64,000 bases of DNA. Source: Pseudomonadota bacterium. GTDB lineage: Bacteria > Pseudomonadota > Alphaproteobacteria > Sneathiellales > Sneathiellaceae. Within the stretch, counting starts at the first letter, position 1. Each line of letters starts with the position of its first letter. The notes below the pieces were generated by a model, which made no database searches, was not told where the DNA came from, and worked only from the letters and a program-made list of their open reading frames with translations. Position numbers and translations under genes: made by a program. The DNA lies in assembly GCA_024743055.1 (NCBI GenBank), contig JANSXH010000007.1, positions 124,001 through 188,000 of the forward strand, read 5' to 3'. Positions 44,426 to 52,862 of the stretch are shown here, piece by piece.

Positions 44426-45777
44426 CAATCCTTAAAAGCATGAACACCCACGTGAATTTTGACTATTTGAAAAAACTCATGCCCAGGACGCTGTTCGGAC
44501 GATCTATCCTGATTGTTGTCCTGCCCATCATCCTGTTACAGATACTCGTCACCTATATTTTTTACGAGCGCCATTGGGATGATGTGGCGCGGCGCCTGGC
44601 ACAAGGCGTTGCCGGGGATGTGGCCGCGGTGATTTCGCTTCGTGACCGGTTTCCCGGAGAAGCGGCACAGAATGATATTCTGACCACGGCTCGTGGGCAA
44701 ATGCGGTTGGCGGTGACCATCCTGGAGGGCGAGACCCTGCCAGAGGGAAGCGACCAGCCACAACAGTACGGCTTCCTCGAAATAGCGCTGGCCCGTGCCC
44801 TTCAGGAAAGCCTTCCGGCCCGCGCCTTTACGATTTCAACCAACAAAAAATTGGAATCGGTGATCATACTTGTGCAACTGCCTGACGGGGTTCTGCAAGC
44901 CATTGTTCGGGACAAGAGACTGTTCTCAAGCACGACCTATATTTTTGTTATGTGGATGGTTGGCATTTCCCTCTGTCTATTGGGCATCGCTCTGTTGTTT
45001 TTGAGAAACCAGATGCGCCCTATTCGCCAGCTCTCTACGGCGGCGGAGCAATTTGGTAAAGGTCATTATGTGGAAGACTTCAAACCCTCCGGAGCCCAGG
45101 AAATCCGACTTGCGTCCCGAGCTTTCCATGTCATGAAGCATCGAATTCTCCGGCAAATTACCCAGCGTACCGAAATGCTGGCAGGGGTGAGCCACGATCT
45201 CAGGACCCCCCTCACCCGCATGAAACTTCAGCTGGCCATGATGCCAGAAGGCGAAGACAAGGCGAGCCTTGAAGGAGATGTGGCCGATATGGAGAAAATG
45301 GTGGAAGGTTATCTTGCCTTTGCCCGCGGTCAGGAAGCGGAGGCCGTGGAAAAAACGGATATTCCCGAGCTTTTTCATGACATCGTCATCAACGCGCGTC
45401 GCCAGGGAACCGCAGTGTCCCTCGAATCTCCGAATGAATTATGGGCTTCTGTCCGGCCCAACAGTCTCAAACGCTGCATCACCAACCTTATCAATAATGC
45501 GGCGCGCTATGCGAATGAGGTTTGGATAACGGTACGGGCCGGAGATTTTGAAGTCATCGTAACTATCGATGATGATGGCCCTGGAATCCCGCCGGAAAGC
45601 CGAGATGATGTGTTTCGTCCTTTTCATCGCCTTGATCCCTCCCGCAATACGGAAACCGGCGGCAGCGGGCTCGGGATGACCATAGCCCGCGATGTCATCC
45701 ATGGGCATGGGGGACAGATTGCCCTCGGAAACGCTCCGACCGGAGGCTTGCGTATTGAAATTCGCTTCCCCCGCTAA
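44413..45777 (+). CDS. sensor histidine kinase (EnvZ-like)
   Basis: Partner kinase of the upstream response regulator, 454 residues. Two membrane helices (about 31-49 and 175-199) bracket a periplasmic domain of about 125 residues; a HAMP linker (LRNQMRPIRQLSTAAEQFGKG) follows; the dimerisation/phospho-acceptor motif is AGVSHDLRTPLTRMKL with His near 258; the ATPase domain has N box NLINNAARYA near 362, G1 DDDGPGIP near 395 and G2 GGSGLGMTIA. Overlap with the regulator gene implies translational coupling. Signal sensed is unknown. Confidence 0.93.
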   Translation: MDRLAILKSMNTHVNFDYLKKLMPRTLFGRSILIVVLPIILLQILVTYIFYERHWDDVARRLAQGVAGDVAAVISLRDRFPGEAAQNDILTTARGQMRLAVTILEGETLPEGSDQPQQYGFLEIALARALQESLPARAFTISTNKKLESVIILVQLPDGVLQAIVRDKRLFSSTTYIFVMWMVGISLCLLGIALLFLRNQMRPIRQLSTAAEQFGKGHYVEDFKPSGAQEIRLASRAFHVMKHRILRQITQRTEMLAGVSHDLRTPLTRMKLQLAMMPEGEDKASLEGDVADMEKMVEGYLAFARGQEAEAVEKTDIPELFHDIVINARRQGTAVSLESPNELWASVRPNSLKRCITNLINNAARYANEVWITVRAGDFEVIVTIDDDGPGIPPESRDDVFRPFHRLDPSRNTETGGSGLGMTIARDVIHGHGGQIALGNAPTGGLRIEIRFPR

Positions 45778-45794
45778 TACAGGCCTAGCGCCGC

Positions 45795-46148
45795 CTATTC
45801 CTTGATCTGTTTAAAGCCCGATTGCAGGGCCTGTTGCGCCAATTGCGCCGTCGGAGCAACCCTTGCAAACGCCATAGTGGCCATCAGCTTCATTGCAGGT
45901 GCAGCAACTGCTGCCAATTGCGGGGTAGTAGCCGCAGCCGCCAGGGTCTGAACTTTAGTAACTTCTGAGGTAAGGGATTTCGACAAGGTCTCTATCTGTT
46001 TGTCCCGGTCCTTTACCCCCGAAAAAGCAGCTGCAGCTTGCTGGCAGGCATCATTTATCCGCTTGCTATGCTGAGCAAACAAATCAGTTAAATCGGGCGG
46101 TGTCGGCATGCTGTCATCTGACTGCTGTGTTGATTTGTCGCCGTCCAT
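45795..46148 (-). CDS. hypothetical, Ala/Gln-rich phasin-like protein
   Basis: A 117-residue soluble protein, no signal or membrane segment, predicted almost wholly helical: QHSKRINDACQQAAAAF, KQIETLSKSLTSEVTKVQTLAAAATTPQLAAVAAPAMKLMATMAFARVAPTAQLAQQAL. Amphipathic Ala/Gln/Thr-rich helices recall phasins that coat polyhydroxyalkanoate granules, but no signature supports that; it is a guess. It lies 21 bases after csaA on the same strand. Confidence 0.65.
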   Translation of the reverse strand: MDGDKSTQQSDDSMPTPPDLTDLFAQHSKRINDACQQAAAAFSGVKDRDKQIETLSKSLTSEVTKVQTLAAAATTPQLAAVAAPAMKLMATMAFARVAPTAQLAQQALQSGFKQIKE

Positions 46149-46169
46149 TCAATGATCCTGTTCCATATA

Positions 46170-46511
46170 TTAGTTCAGGCGGGCGCCGATCGGCACATCA
46201 TGATCCGGCGCAGTAAGGGAGACATGTCCGTTTTCATCATGAAATCCAAGCACCAGAACCTCCGACATAAAAGGCCCGATTTGCCTGGGCGGGAAGTTGA
46301 CCACCGCAACAACGCGCCGTCCGACCAGCTCCTCAAGTTTATAGAGCCCGGTGATCTGCGCTGAGCTTTTGCGAATACCGATGTCGTCACCAAAATCGAT
46401 ACGCATCTTGAAGGCAGGTTTGCGGGCCTCCGGAAATTCCTCTGCTTCAAGCACCTTGCCAACTCGGATATCGACCTTCATAAAGTCGTCAAATGTAATC
46501 TGCTCTTGCAT
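46170..46511 (-). CDS. csaA: tRNA-binding protein CsaA-like
   Basis: A 113-residue stand-alone EMAP/Trbp111-type OB-fold protein that binds tRNA and acts as a chaperone in protein export in Bacillus. Seen: FMKVDIRVGKVLEAEEFPEARKPAFKMRIDFGDDIGIRKSSAQIT, the classic CsaA run, then VVAVVNFPPRQIGPFMSEVLVLGF. The GTG at 46520 is possible, but the ATG at 46511 gives the usual MQEQITFDDFMKVDIRVG with GGAGG about 10 bases upstream. It sits between two low-complexity proteins on the same strand. Confidence 0.9.
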   Translation of the reverse strand: MQEQITFDDFMKVDIRVGKVLEAEEFPEARKPAFKMRIDFGDDIGIRKSSAQITGLYKLEELVGRRVVAVVNFPPRQIGPFMSEVLVLGFHDENGHVSLTAPDHDVPIGARLN

Positions 46512-46587
46512 CCCGTTCACCCTCCACCAATGGTTTTCCGGATGCTAGTCGATCGCCGTTTTTCGCTCAACGCAATTCTAAAACAAG

Positions 46588-47091
46588 TCAGGTGAGGGAA
46601 GAAAATTTTTGCTCGACTTCCTTGATCGCCGCCTCAGTTTTATTAATCGAATCTTCCAAGCTATCGATCGATCCCGTCATCGACATTGTCAGGGTTGTTG
46701 CCGCTGAATTTAAGTTGGCCAGAGTTCGGGTGAGATTTTCTATCGGAATATTCAGGCTCGGCACGGGACTGTTCTCTATCCCCGCCTGTGTTCGCGATCC
46801 GGTCAAGGACTTCTGCAAACCCTCCAGCGATAACTGCAAAGATTTCTGCTGTTCTGTTAGGATGGATTTCAACCCGTTCGACGCCGTTTGCACCGCCTCC
46901 GTCATCTTTTTTAGGTTATCTTGCTGAATTGTGGCAACTGGACTTATATCCTGTAAAATTTCACCGGTTTGTAGATCCAGATTGCCGCTGGGCTTAGGGC
47001 CAGATTTTCCCGCGCTAGCTGTTGAATCTAATTTATTTTCCGCAGGACTAGCATAACTCGGAGTTTTTTCAGGGGTTTTTACTTCACTCAT
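46588..47091 (-). CDS. hypothetical protein, coiled-coil rich, possibly phasin-like
   Basis: A 167-residue protein not recognised. The first 40 residues are Ser/Pro/Lys-rich and unstructured; the rest is helical with repeated polar/hydrophobic patterns (QQDNLKKMTEAVQTASNGLKSILTEQQKSLQLSLEGLQKSL, then LTRTLANLNSAATTLTMSMTGSIDSLEDSINKTEAAIKEVEQKF). GGAGATG precedes the ATG. It is 73 bases downstream of proC and upstream of csaA, same strand. Amphipathic helices near a granule- or membrane-surface role are possible but unsupported. Confidence 0.65.
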   Translation of the reverse strand: MSEVKTPEKTPSYASPAENKLDSTASAGKSGPKPSGNLDLQTGEILQDISPVATIQQDNLKKMTEAVQTASNGLKSILTEQQKSLQLSLEGLQKSLTGSRTQAGIENSPVPSLNIPIENLTRTLANLNSAATTLTMSMTGSIDSLEDSINKTEAAIKEVEQKFSSLT

Positions 47092-47164
47092 TGGACATCT
47101 CCAATTTAATCCATATAAGTGAATATAGAAATTTTTATACTACTTTAAAGGGCAGATAATACTG

Positions 47165-47974
47165 CTAGCGCAATTCTCGGGATCGGCGGGTAGCGGCGGC
47201 TACGGTTTTGATCATAAGAGGCGTCAGGCCATCCTCTGCCATCAACACCTCCAAACCTGCTGCAGTGGTACCATTAGGGCTGGTAACATTCTGCCGCAAG
47301 ACTGCCGGAGCTTCGTCAGATTGCCGCGCCAGTTCACCAGCTCCAGCGATGGTTGCTTCCGCAAGGGTTTCCGAAAGTTTTTCGGGCAGACCGGCGGCAA
47401 CCCCAGCCGCGATCATTGCCTCTATCATGTAGAATACATACGCGGGGCCAGAGCCGGAAAGGCCAGTTACCGCGTCCAGCATGTCCTCATCCTCAACCCA
47501 GTCTACGACCCCGACGGCTTCCATCAGATGCTGACAAAGCTTCCTTTGATCGTCCTGAACGATAGAATTCGCGCAGCAGACAATCATCCCGCGGCGCACA
47601 GCAGCCGGGGTGTTCGGCATGGTCCGAATGATCGCGGCAGTAGACCCGAACGCCTCTTCAAACTGGGCGATGGCCGTTCCGGCAGCGATGGAAATCACCA
47701 TCGTGCCCTTATCGGTGAAGCCTCGATAGGTCGGCAGAACCGCCTCCATCATCTGCGGCTTGACGGCCAATACCATGACGTCGGGCTGAAAAGCAGGGTC
47801 GATGTCATCAGGTGAGGCCACCCCCTGGCAGCCAAGCGCGGTTGCCGCCGCCAGGTTTTCGGAGTTGGGATCGACGGCAACAATATTGCTGGGCAAGATA
47901 TGATCTTCCACCCAGCCACCGAGCAGGGCCTGCCCCATCTTACCGGAGCCCACCAAAAGGACAGAGAGAGACAT
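47165..47974 (-). CDS. proC: pyrroline-5-carboxylate reductase
   Basis: Last step of proline synthesis, reducing pyrroline-5-carboxylate with NAD(P)H. 269 residues; Rossmann motif VLLVGSGKMGQALLGGW, VLAVKPQMMEAVLP, RTMPNTPAAVRRGM near 120, AVTGLSGSGPAYVFYMIEAM near 165, the conserved G-ATVAGAGELAR-like and SPNGTTAAGLEVL. Start taken at MSLSVLLVG (ATG 47974); the longer frame overlaps the YbjN-like gene and is not used. 13 bases after the YbjN-like stop, so co-transcribed. Confidence 0.94.
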   Translation of the reverse strand: MSLSVLLVGSGKMGQALLGGWVEDHILPSNIVAVDPNSENLAAATALGCQGVASPDDIDPAFQPDVMVLAVKPQMMEAVLPTYRGFTDKGTMVISIAAGTAIAQFEEAFGSTAAIIRTMPNTPAAVRRGMIVCCANSIVQDDQRKLCQHLMEAVGVVDWVEDEDMLDAVTGLSGSGPAYVFYMIEAMIAAGVAAGLPEKLSETLAEATIAGAGELARQSDEAPAVLRQNVTSPNGTTAAGLEVLMAEDGLTPLMIKTVAAATRRSRELR

Positions 47975-47987
47975 GTCACAGGTTCTT

Positions 47988-48494
47988 TCAGGCTTCGCCG
48001 ACTGTATCAAACATGGCGGCTTCAATGGATTCTTCCGGGGTTTTACCACCCCAGATGCAGAATTGTATGGCCGGGTAGAATTTTTCCAGCTCATTCATGC
48101 CGATTTCAACCAGGCTATGGATCTGCTCACTGGTGACTTCTGTTGCCCCACTGAGCAGGAGGGAGTGACGGAACATAACCATTCCTTCTTCCCGCCAGGT
48201 ATCGAAATGCCCTACTGGCATTCTTTCATTCACGCGGGCCAGCAACTCATACACCGCCTGATATTGCCGGTCAGGAATCTTGATATCATAGGCACATGAA
48301 AAATGAACGGCCCGAAGATCGGACCGCCAGGAGAACCAGAGATGATATTGACACCAACTCCCCTCAACCCCGACGGTCAGTTCGTTATGGCCCTGGCGTT
48401 CGAAGGACCAGTCGTTGGCGACGATTATACTTTCTACAAGATCAAGAGGATTAGAGTCTTCCGTTTCTTCGTGGGATAAATATAAAGACGTCAT
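47988..48494 (-). CDS. YbjN domain-containing protein
   Basis: A 168-residue protein of the YbjN/DUF1790 family, linked in enterobacteria to stress tolerance and multicopy suppression, mechanism unknown. Seen: NPLDLVESIIVANDWSFERQG, VEGSWCQYHLWFSWRSD, HFSCAYDIKIPDRQ, LLARVNERMPVGHFDTWREEGMVMFRHSLLL, which is the standard conserved core. Start at ATG 48494 with AAGGA about 8 bases upstream; the longer frame to 48572 lacks support. Directly upstream of proC. Confidence 0.88.
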   Translation of the reverse strand: MTSLYLSHEETEDSNPLDLVESIIVANDWSFERQGHNELTVGVEGSWCQYHLWFSWRSDLRAVHFSCAYDIKIPDRQYQAVYELLARVNERMPVGHFDTWREEGMVMFRHSLLLSGATEVTSEQIHSLVEIGMNELEKFYPAIQFCIWGGKTPEESIEAAMFDTVGEA

Positions 48495-48696
48495 CAAGCC
48501 ATTCCTTTCAGAACTGTCCCCCCGGCTGTCTTTGTCGGCCTCGGCCAAAACCGTAGCCGGTAAGGAAATCAACTACAGGCCATATATGGTGGCGAAAATT
48601 ACCGCACGCCATAGATGTAGCGTAGTCCGCCCTCGGCTGCAGTGCAACATCTAAAGCAGACATTTCCATTTTTTCTTGTGGATAAAGTTATTGCTT

Positions 48697-48999
48697 TCAG
48701 GCGTCTGGCTTAGTGCTTTTTGCACTGGTTTTCCGCGCCGCCGGCTTCTTCTTGGGAGCGGCGGCTTTTTCCAGCGCGTCCAGCCGAGCCTTCAGGACGT
48801 CATTTTCCTCTCGCAGCAAAACTGCCATGGCCTTCACCGCATCAAATTCTTCGCGCGAGACGAGACCCTTTTCACTCATGAACCTCTCCAGCCGTTGGGA
48901 AATGAGATTTTCCCATTCGTCTTTGACCCCTTGCGCGGTTCCAAGCGCGCCAGTCGCCAATCGTGCCAGATCATCAAAAAGACGTGAATTCGTCTGCAT
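48697..48999 (-). CDS. ubiK: ubiquinone biosynthesis accessory factor UbiK (BMFP)
   Basis: A 100-residue membrane-fusion-like helical protein of the BMFP (YqiC) family; in E. coli UbiK helps the aerobic ubiquinone hydroxylase complex with UbiJ. Seen: MQTNSRLFDDLARLATGALGTAQGVKDEWENLISQRLERFMSEKGLVSREEFDAVKAMAVLLREENDVLKARLDALE, a coiled coil, and a Lys/Ala-rich tail. It is divergent from lgt, 108 bases away. An active-site function is not expected. Confidence 0.9.
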   Translation of the reverse strand: MQTNSRLFDDLARLATGALGTAQGVKDEWENLISQRLERFMSEKGLVSREEFDAVKAMAVLLREENDVLKARLDALEKAAAPKKKPAARKTSAKSTKPDA

Positions 49000-49107
49000 G
49001 TTCTCAACTCCTCACCTCGGATTGCCTCATAATGGCGAGGCCGATGTCGAAATGCAATGGCCTTACGTCATTGATTAGCTTGCGATTAAATCACAGGGCT
49101 TTATATA

Positions 49108-49926
49108 GTGTCAGACATGACAGCATCGATACAATTTCTGGCGATTGCCTTTCCCGATATAGATCCCATTCTTATCCAGATCGGACCGTTTGCCATCCGC
49201 TGGTACGCCCTTGCCTATATCGCAGGGCTGGTCATCGGCTGGCAGTTGATGATGCGCTTCGCCCGCGCGCCCGGATCCCTGGTGACGGAAAAGATTGTCG
49301 ATGATTTCCTGATCTGGGCAACACTTGGAGTTATCCTGGGCGGCCGCCTTGGCTATGTCTTCTTTTACAAGCCGGAGTATTTTTTCAACTACCCGTCTGA
49401 AATATTCATGATCTGGCAAGGTGGCATGTCTTTTCACGGTGGGGCCCTCGGGGTCATCATTGCCGCAATCCTTTATACGAGGGCCAAGAAAATTCCTTTC
49501 TTCGCCTTTTCCGACCTGCTGGCCGTTGTCACACCTGTAGGGTTGTTTTTCGGACGTATCGCCAATTTCATTAATGGCGAGCTATACGGCCGGGTAACGG
49601 ATGTTTCCTGGGGGGTAATTTTCCCTGCTGGTGGTGACATGCCTCGACACCCTAGTCAGCTTTATGAAGCCGTACTGGAAGGAGCCGTGCTGTTCGTTAT
49701 TCTGCTCCTATTAAGGCGGACCGCCTATGGCTCCCGCATAGGAGTTCTATCCGGGACTTTCCTTGTCGGATATGCCATAGCTCGAGGATTTGTTGAATTC
49801 TTCCGTCAACCCGATGCCCATCTCGGTTTGCTTGCCGGCGGCTTTACCATGGGGCAATTCCTGTCAGTGCCAATGATCCTGCTTGGGCTTTACTTGATGT
49901 TCCGCCCGGTACAAAGACCCGCATGA
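49108..49926 (+). CDS. lgt: prolipoprotein diacylglyceryl transferase
   Basis: Inner-membrane enzyme transferring diacylglycerol from phosphatidylglycerol to the lipobox Cys of prolipoproteins. 272 residues, seven membrane helices; FAIRWYALAYIAGLVIGW, GGRLGYVFFY near residue 75, MSFHGGALG near 107, and the Lgt signature GRIANFINGELYGRVTD near 148. The gene starts with GTG at 49108 or ATG at 49117 (both same frame, CAGGG upstream). Its stop overlaps the midA start as ATGA. Confidence 0.95.
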   Translation: MSDMTASIQFLAIAFPDIDPILIQIGPFAIRWYALAYIAGLVIGWQLMMRFARAPGSLVTEKIVDDFLIWATLGVILGGRLGYVFFYKPEYFFNYPSEIFMIWQGGMSFHGGALGVIIAAILYTRAKKIPFFAFSDLLAVVTPVGLFFGRIANFINGELYGRVTDVSWGVIFPAGGDMPRHPSQLYEAVLEGAVLFVILLLLRRTAYGSRIGVLSGTFLVGYAIARGFVEFFRQPDAHLGLLAGGFTMGQFLSVPMILLGLYLMFRPVQRPA

Positions 49927-51011
49927 GCAAACTTGGCGGACTTCTAAAAGACCGCATCGGCCGATCCGGACCCATTTCCTTGCATGACTTCATGAAGGAG
50001 GCTCTTGGCCATCCGGAGTTTGGATATTACTGCTCAAAAGAGCCATTCGGCGAAACGGGCGATTTTATCACCGCCCCTGAAATCAGCCAGATTTTTGGAG
50101 AGCTGATCGGACTTTGGTGTGTGGATTGCTGGATGAAGATGGGTTCCCCCGCTTCCTTCAACCTGGTGGAGTTCGGTCCCGGTACTGGCACGCTGATGAC
50201 CGATGCCTTGCGCAGCGCCGCGCTTGTTCCAGAATTTCTAAGCGGAGCCGACATTCATCTTGTTGAAAACAGTCAACGCTTAAGGGAAATGCAAAAACGC
50301 TCTCTGGCGACGCGAGGGGTGGTTGCATCCTGGCATGATAGTTTTCCTGACCTTCCACCAAAACCTACCCTCTTCCTTGCCAATGAATTCTTCGATGCAC
50401 TTCCCATCCATCAATATATTTGTGAAAAGGGTCAATGGTATGAGCGCCAGGTCGATTGGCAGGAGGAAGCCTTTCAATTTTGTCAGGCCGCTCAGCCAAC
50501 CGAACTTGACGGCAACTATCAAGCCAAGGAAGACGGTACCATCGCAGAGATCTGTCCTGCCGCAACGGACTTCATGACTGCTATCTGCCAAACCCTTGAG
50601 ACCCACGGAGGTGCGGCCTTGATCATAGATTATGGAGCGATGGGGGCGGTCATCGGAGACAGTTTTCAGGCCCTTCGCGGTCATAAATCTATAGATCCTT
50701 TGCAAAATCCTGGAGATGCGGACCTGACCGCCCATGTAAAATTCAGACAATTGACAGATATTGCTGAAAGGCACGACCTGACCATCCAGGGGCCGACCAG
50801 TCAGGGACGGTTTCTGGAGCGGCTGGGAATAGAGGCCCGGTCAGAAATGCTGGCGCGTAAAGCCAACGATGAACAACGTCAAACGTTAAAGGCCGGCCTT
50901 AAACGACTGACAAGCACCGAAGAAATGGGAACCCTTTTCAAAGTATTAGCTGTATCCCATAATATGGCCGCACCAGCGGAGGGATTTGGACGTGACGATG
51001 CTGCAAAGTAA
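49923..51011 (+). CDS. SAM-dependent methyltransferase, MidA/NDUFAF7 family
   Basis: A 362-residue protein of the MidA (DUF185) family. The mitochondrial homologue NDUFAF7 dimethylates an Arg of the complex I 49-kDa subunit; the bacterial equivalent probably does likewise with NuoD, though that is inference. Seen: ISLHDFMKEALGHPEFGYYCSKEPFGETGDFITAPEISQIFGELIGLW, the SAM-binding VEFGPGTGTLM near residue 80, FLANEFFDALPIHQY near 155, and RGHKSIDPLQNPGDADLTAHVKF. It overlaps lgt by 4 bases and pgeF by 20. Confidence 0.9.
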   Translation: MSKLGGLLKDRIGRSGPISLHDFMKEALGHPEFGYYCSKEPFGETGDFITAPEISQIFGELIGLWCVDCWMKMGSPASFNLVEFGPGTGTLMTDALRSAALVPEFLSGADIHLVENSQRLREMQKRSLATRGVVASWHDSFPDLPPKPTLFLANEFFDALPIHQYICEKGQWYERQVDWQEEAFQFCQAAQPTELDGNYQAKEDGTIAEICPAATDFMTAICQTLETHGGAALIIDYGAMGAVIGDSFQALRGHKSIDPLQNPGDADLTAHVKFRQLTDIAERHDLTIQGPTSQGRFLERLGIEARSEMLARKANDEQRQTLKAGLKRLTSTEEMGTLFKVLAVSHNMAAPAEGFGRDDAAK

Positions 51012-51762
51012 AGTTTTAGCCCATGACGGCGTAACTCATGGATTTTTTACTCGCGAAGGCGGTGTTTCATCGGGACTCTACGGATCTCTTAATTGCGGCC
51101 CCGGCTCCAAGGACGATAGCGAAGATGTTGCTGAAAACCGGCGCCGGGCAATGCAGATGCTGGGAATTGAGCCCGATCACCTACGCACCCTGTATCAGAT
51201 CCACAGCGCCGATGTAATTGTCATTGAGGATACTCAAAAATTCGAATCTCGGCCAAAAGCGGATGCCATGGTCACTAAGGTTCCAGGGCTTGCTCTCGGC
51301 ATCCTGACTGCCGACTGCGTCCCTATCCTGTTTACAGACGTTAAAAATGGCGTGATAGCTGCTGCCCATTCCGGTTGGAAAGGCACCGTTTCAGATATTG
51401 CTCGAAATGTGGTTGAAGCCATGGAAAAACTGGGGGCGGCTCGCGAACACATTCAAGTCGCCATTGGACCGGCCATTGCGCAGGAATCCTATGAGGTTGG
51501 TCCGGAGTTTCCAGGACCTTTCCTAGATCTTGATCCTTCCTCTGAGCGATTTTTTATCCCTTCTGTAAAGGCGGGACATCACATGTTTGACCTTAAGGGG
51601 TTTGTTTACAGTCGCCTCGAACGGCTGGAAGTCGCAGCCATTGACATGCTCGCAAATGACACCTGCGCCGAGGAAGATCTGTTTTACAGCTATCGGAGGA
51701 TGACGACGCGTGGAGAGGCCGATTATGGGCGCCAATTGTCGGCGGTTGCCCTTCAAAAATAG
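50992..51762 (+). CDS. pgeF: peptidoglycan editing factor PgeF (laccase-like, YfiH)
   Basis: Cytoplasmic member of the YfiH/LACC1 family; in bacteria it removes mis-incorporated amino acids from muropeptide precursors. 256 residues; THGFFTREGGVSSGLYGSLN near 12, YQIHSADVI near 65, ILTADCVPILF near 102, AAHSGWKG near 118 (the metal-binding His and Cys set), and FYSYRR near 238. Among starts, GTG at 50992 is best because GCGGAGGGA ends 7 bases before it; ATG at 50998 and TTG at 50986 are alternatives. It overlaps the MidA gene. Confidence 0.9.
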   Translation: MTMLQSKVLAHDGVTHGFFTREGGVSSGLYGSLNCGPGSKDDSEDVAENRRRAMQMLGIEPDHLRTLYQIHSADVIVIEDTQKFESRPKADAMVTKVPGLALGILTADCVPILFTDVKNGVIAAAHSGWKGTVSDIARNVVEAMEKLGAAREHIQVAIGPAIAQESYEVGPEFPGPFLDLDPSSERFFIPSVKAGHHMFDLKGFVYSRLERLEVAAIDMLANDTCAEEDLFYSYRRMTTRGEADYGRQLSAVALQK

Positions 51763-51856
51763 GGCAACAAGCCTTGCCATGACATGTACAAGAGGACCGA
51801 AATGCCGTATATGGTAATTTTTATTATAATTTGTCTTTTAGGGCTTTTGGCGACCT

Positions 51857-52702
51857 GTGCAATGTAGTCTTTACATCAGAAGTTTCCTGGCACTGATGCT
51901 GCTCGCAATTGCAGCCTGCCAGCCGCTGGAGCGACCGTTTCAGCCGGAAGCCAAGAACGGCTGGCGCGCCGCCCCGGGCCCTAGGGCGTCCCTATATGTG
52001 GCGGAAGTCAAAGGCGCTCCGGAAAACCTGGAGACAGAAGTCGCCTCGAAACTGCAGGAGCTCGGCATTGCTGCCTTTGCCGGGAATGAAGTGCCTGATC
52101 GCTATTCTGTTCAGGGCGCTATCGTCGAGATAGACGGCGCACGGTTTATCAACTGGACAATCTATGACCCAGCAAAGAACAGCACCGGCCTCTTCACGGA
52201 AGAAAAATTACCTCTTGGCGTGACGGAAGAAGTTGCAGCGGATCTTGACGAGGTCGCGCTTCGCTCTGCAAGTAATATTGATCGCTTGCTCGGTGGCGAT
52301 GGCGTTAATTTTGCCACTGTCAAAAAGCCGGCAATCTTTGTTCCTATTGTCAAAGGGGCCCCGGGCGACGGATCCGAGAGCCTGGCATTTGCCATTCAGG
52401 AAGAGCTCGTCAATATGGGCCTTGATGTCTTACCGACCGAGCAAGGGGCAAGCTATATCGTCCGTGGATCTTCAACGCTGTCCGAGCCAAAGGCTGGCAC
52501 CCAGATCATTGAACTGACTTGGTCGTTGGAGCGGCGGAATGGCGAACAGGTAGGTCAGATTCAGCAGCGCAACAGAATCAAGGCCGGATCCCTCAACGGT
52601 GCCTGGGGTCAGACAGCGTTTCTGGCGGCCAAAGGAGGCGCCCAAGGGGTGTTTAAACTCCTTCAAAACAGTGAAGCTGAATATTTTAAATCGAAATCCT
52701 GA
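51857..52702 (+). CDS. lipoprotein of unknown function
   Basis: A 281-residue secreted lipoprotein with the lipobox LAIAAC (Cys near residue 21), after a signal peptide MQCSLYIRSFLALMLLAIAA. The start is a GTG (51857). The mature part reads as two similar halves of about 110 residues: PRASLYVAEVKGAPENLETEVASKLQELGIAAF and PAIFVPIVKGAPGDGSESLAFAIQEELVNMGLDVL, suggesting an internal duplication of an alpha/beta fold. No catalytic motif is visible. It lies between pgeF and prs, a location common in alphaproteobacteria for such a lipoprotein. Confidence 0.78.
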   Translation: MQCSLYIRSFLALMLLAIAACQPLERPFQPEAKNGWRAAPGPRASLYVAEVKGAPENLETEVASKLQELGIAAFAGNEVPDRYSVQGAIVEIDGARFINWTIYDPAKNSTGLFTEEKLPLGVTEEVAADLDEVALRSASNIDRLLGGDGVNFATVKKPAIFVPIVKGAPGDGSESLAFAIQEELVNMGLDVLPTEQGASYIVRGSSTLSEPKAGTQIIELTWSLERRNGEQVGQIQQRNRIKAGSLNGAWGQTAFLAAKGGAQGVFKLLQNSEAEYFKSKS

Positions 52703-52862
52703 TTTTATTTCCCGAAAATCAAAAAAATTACCTTTATGGCGTTTACACTTTAAAAGGCCCTTGGTAAGTTCCGCCCGCTATCGCTGACTGCCAGATCGGG
52801 AGCGCGATCAGCATTTGTATATTTGACTGAACAGAGCCCTTTATCGGCAGAGGACCGTTCAT

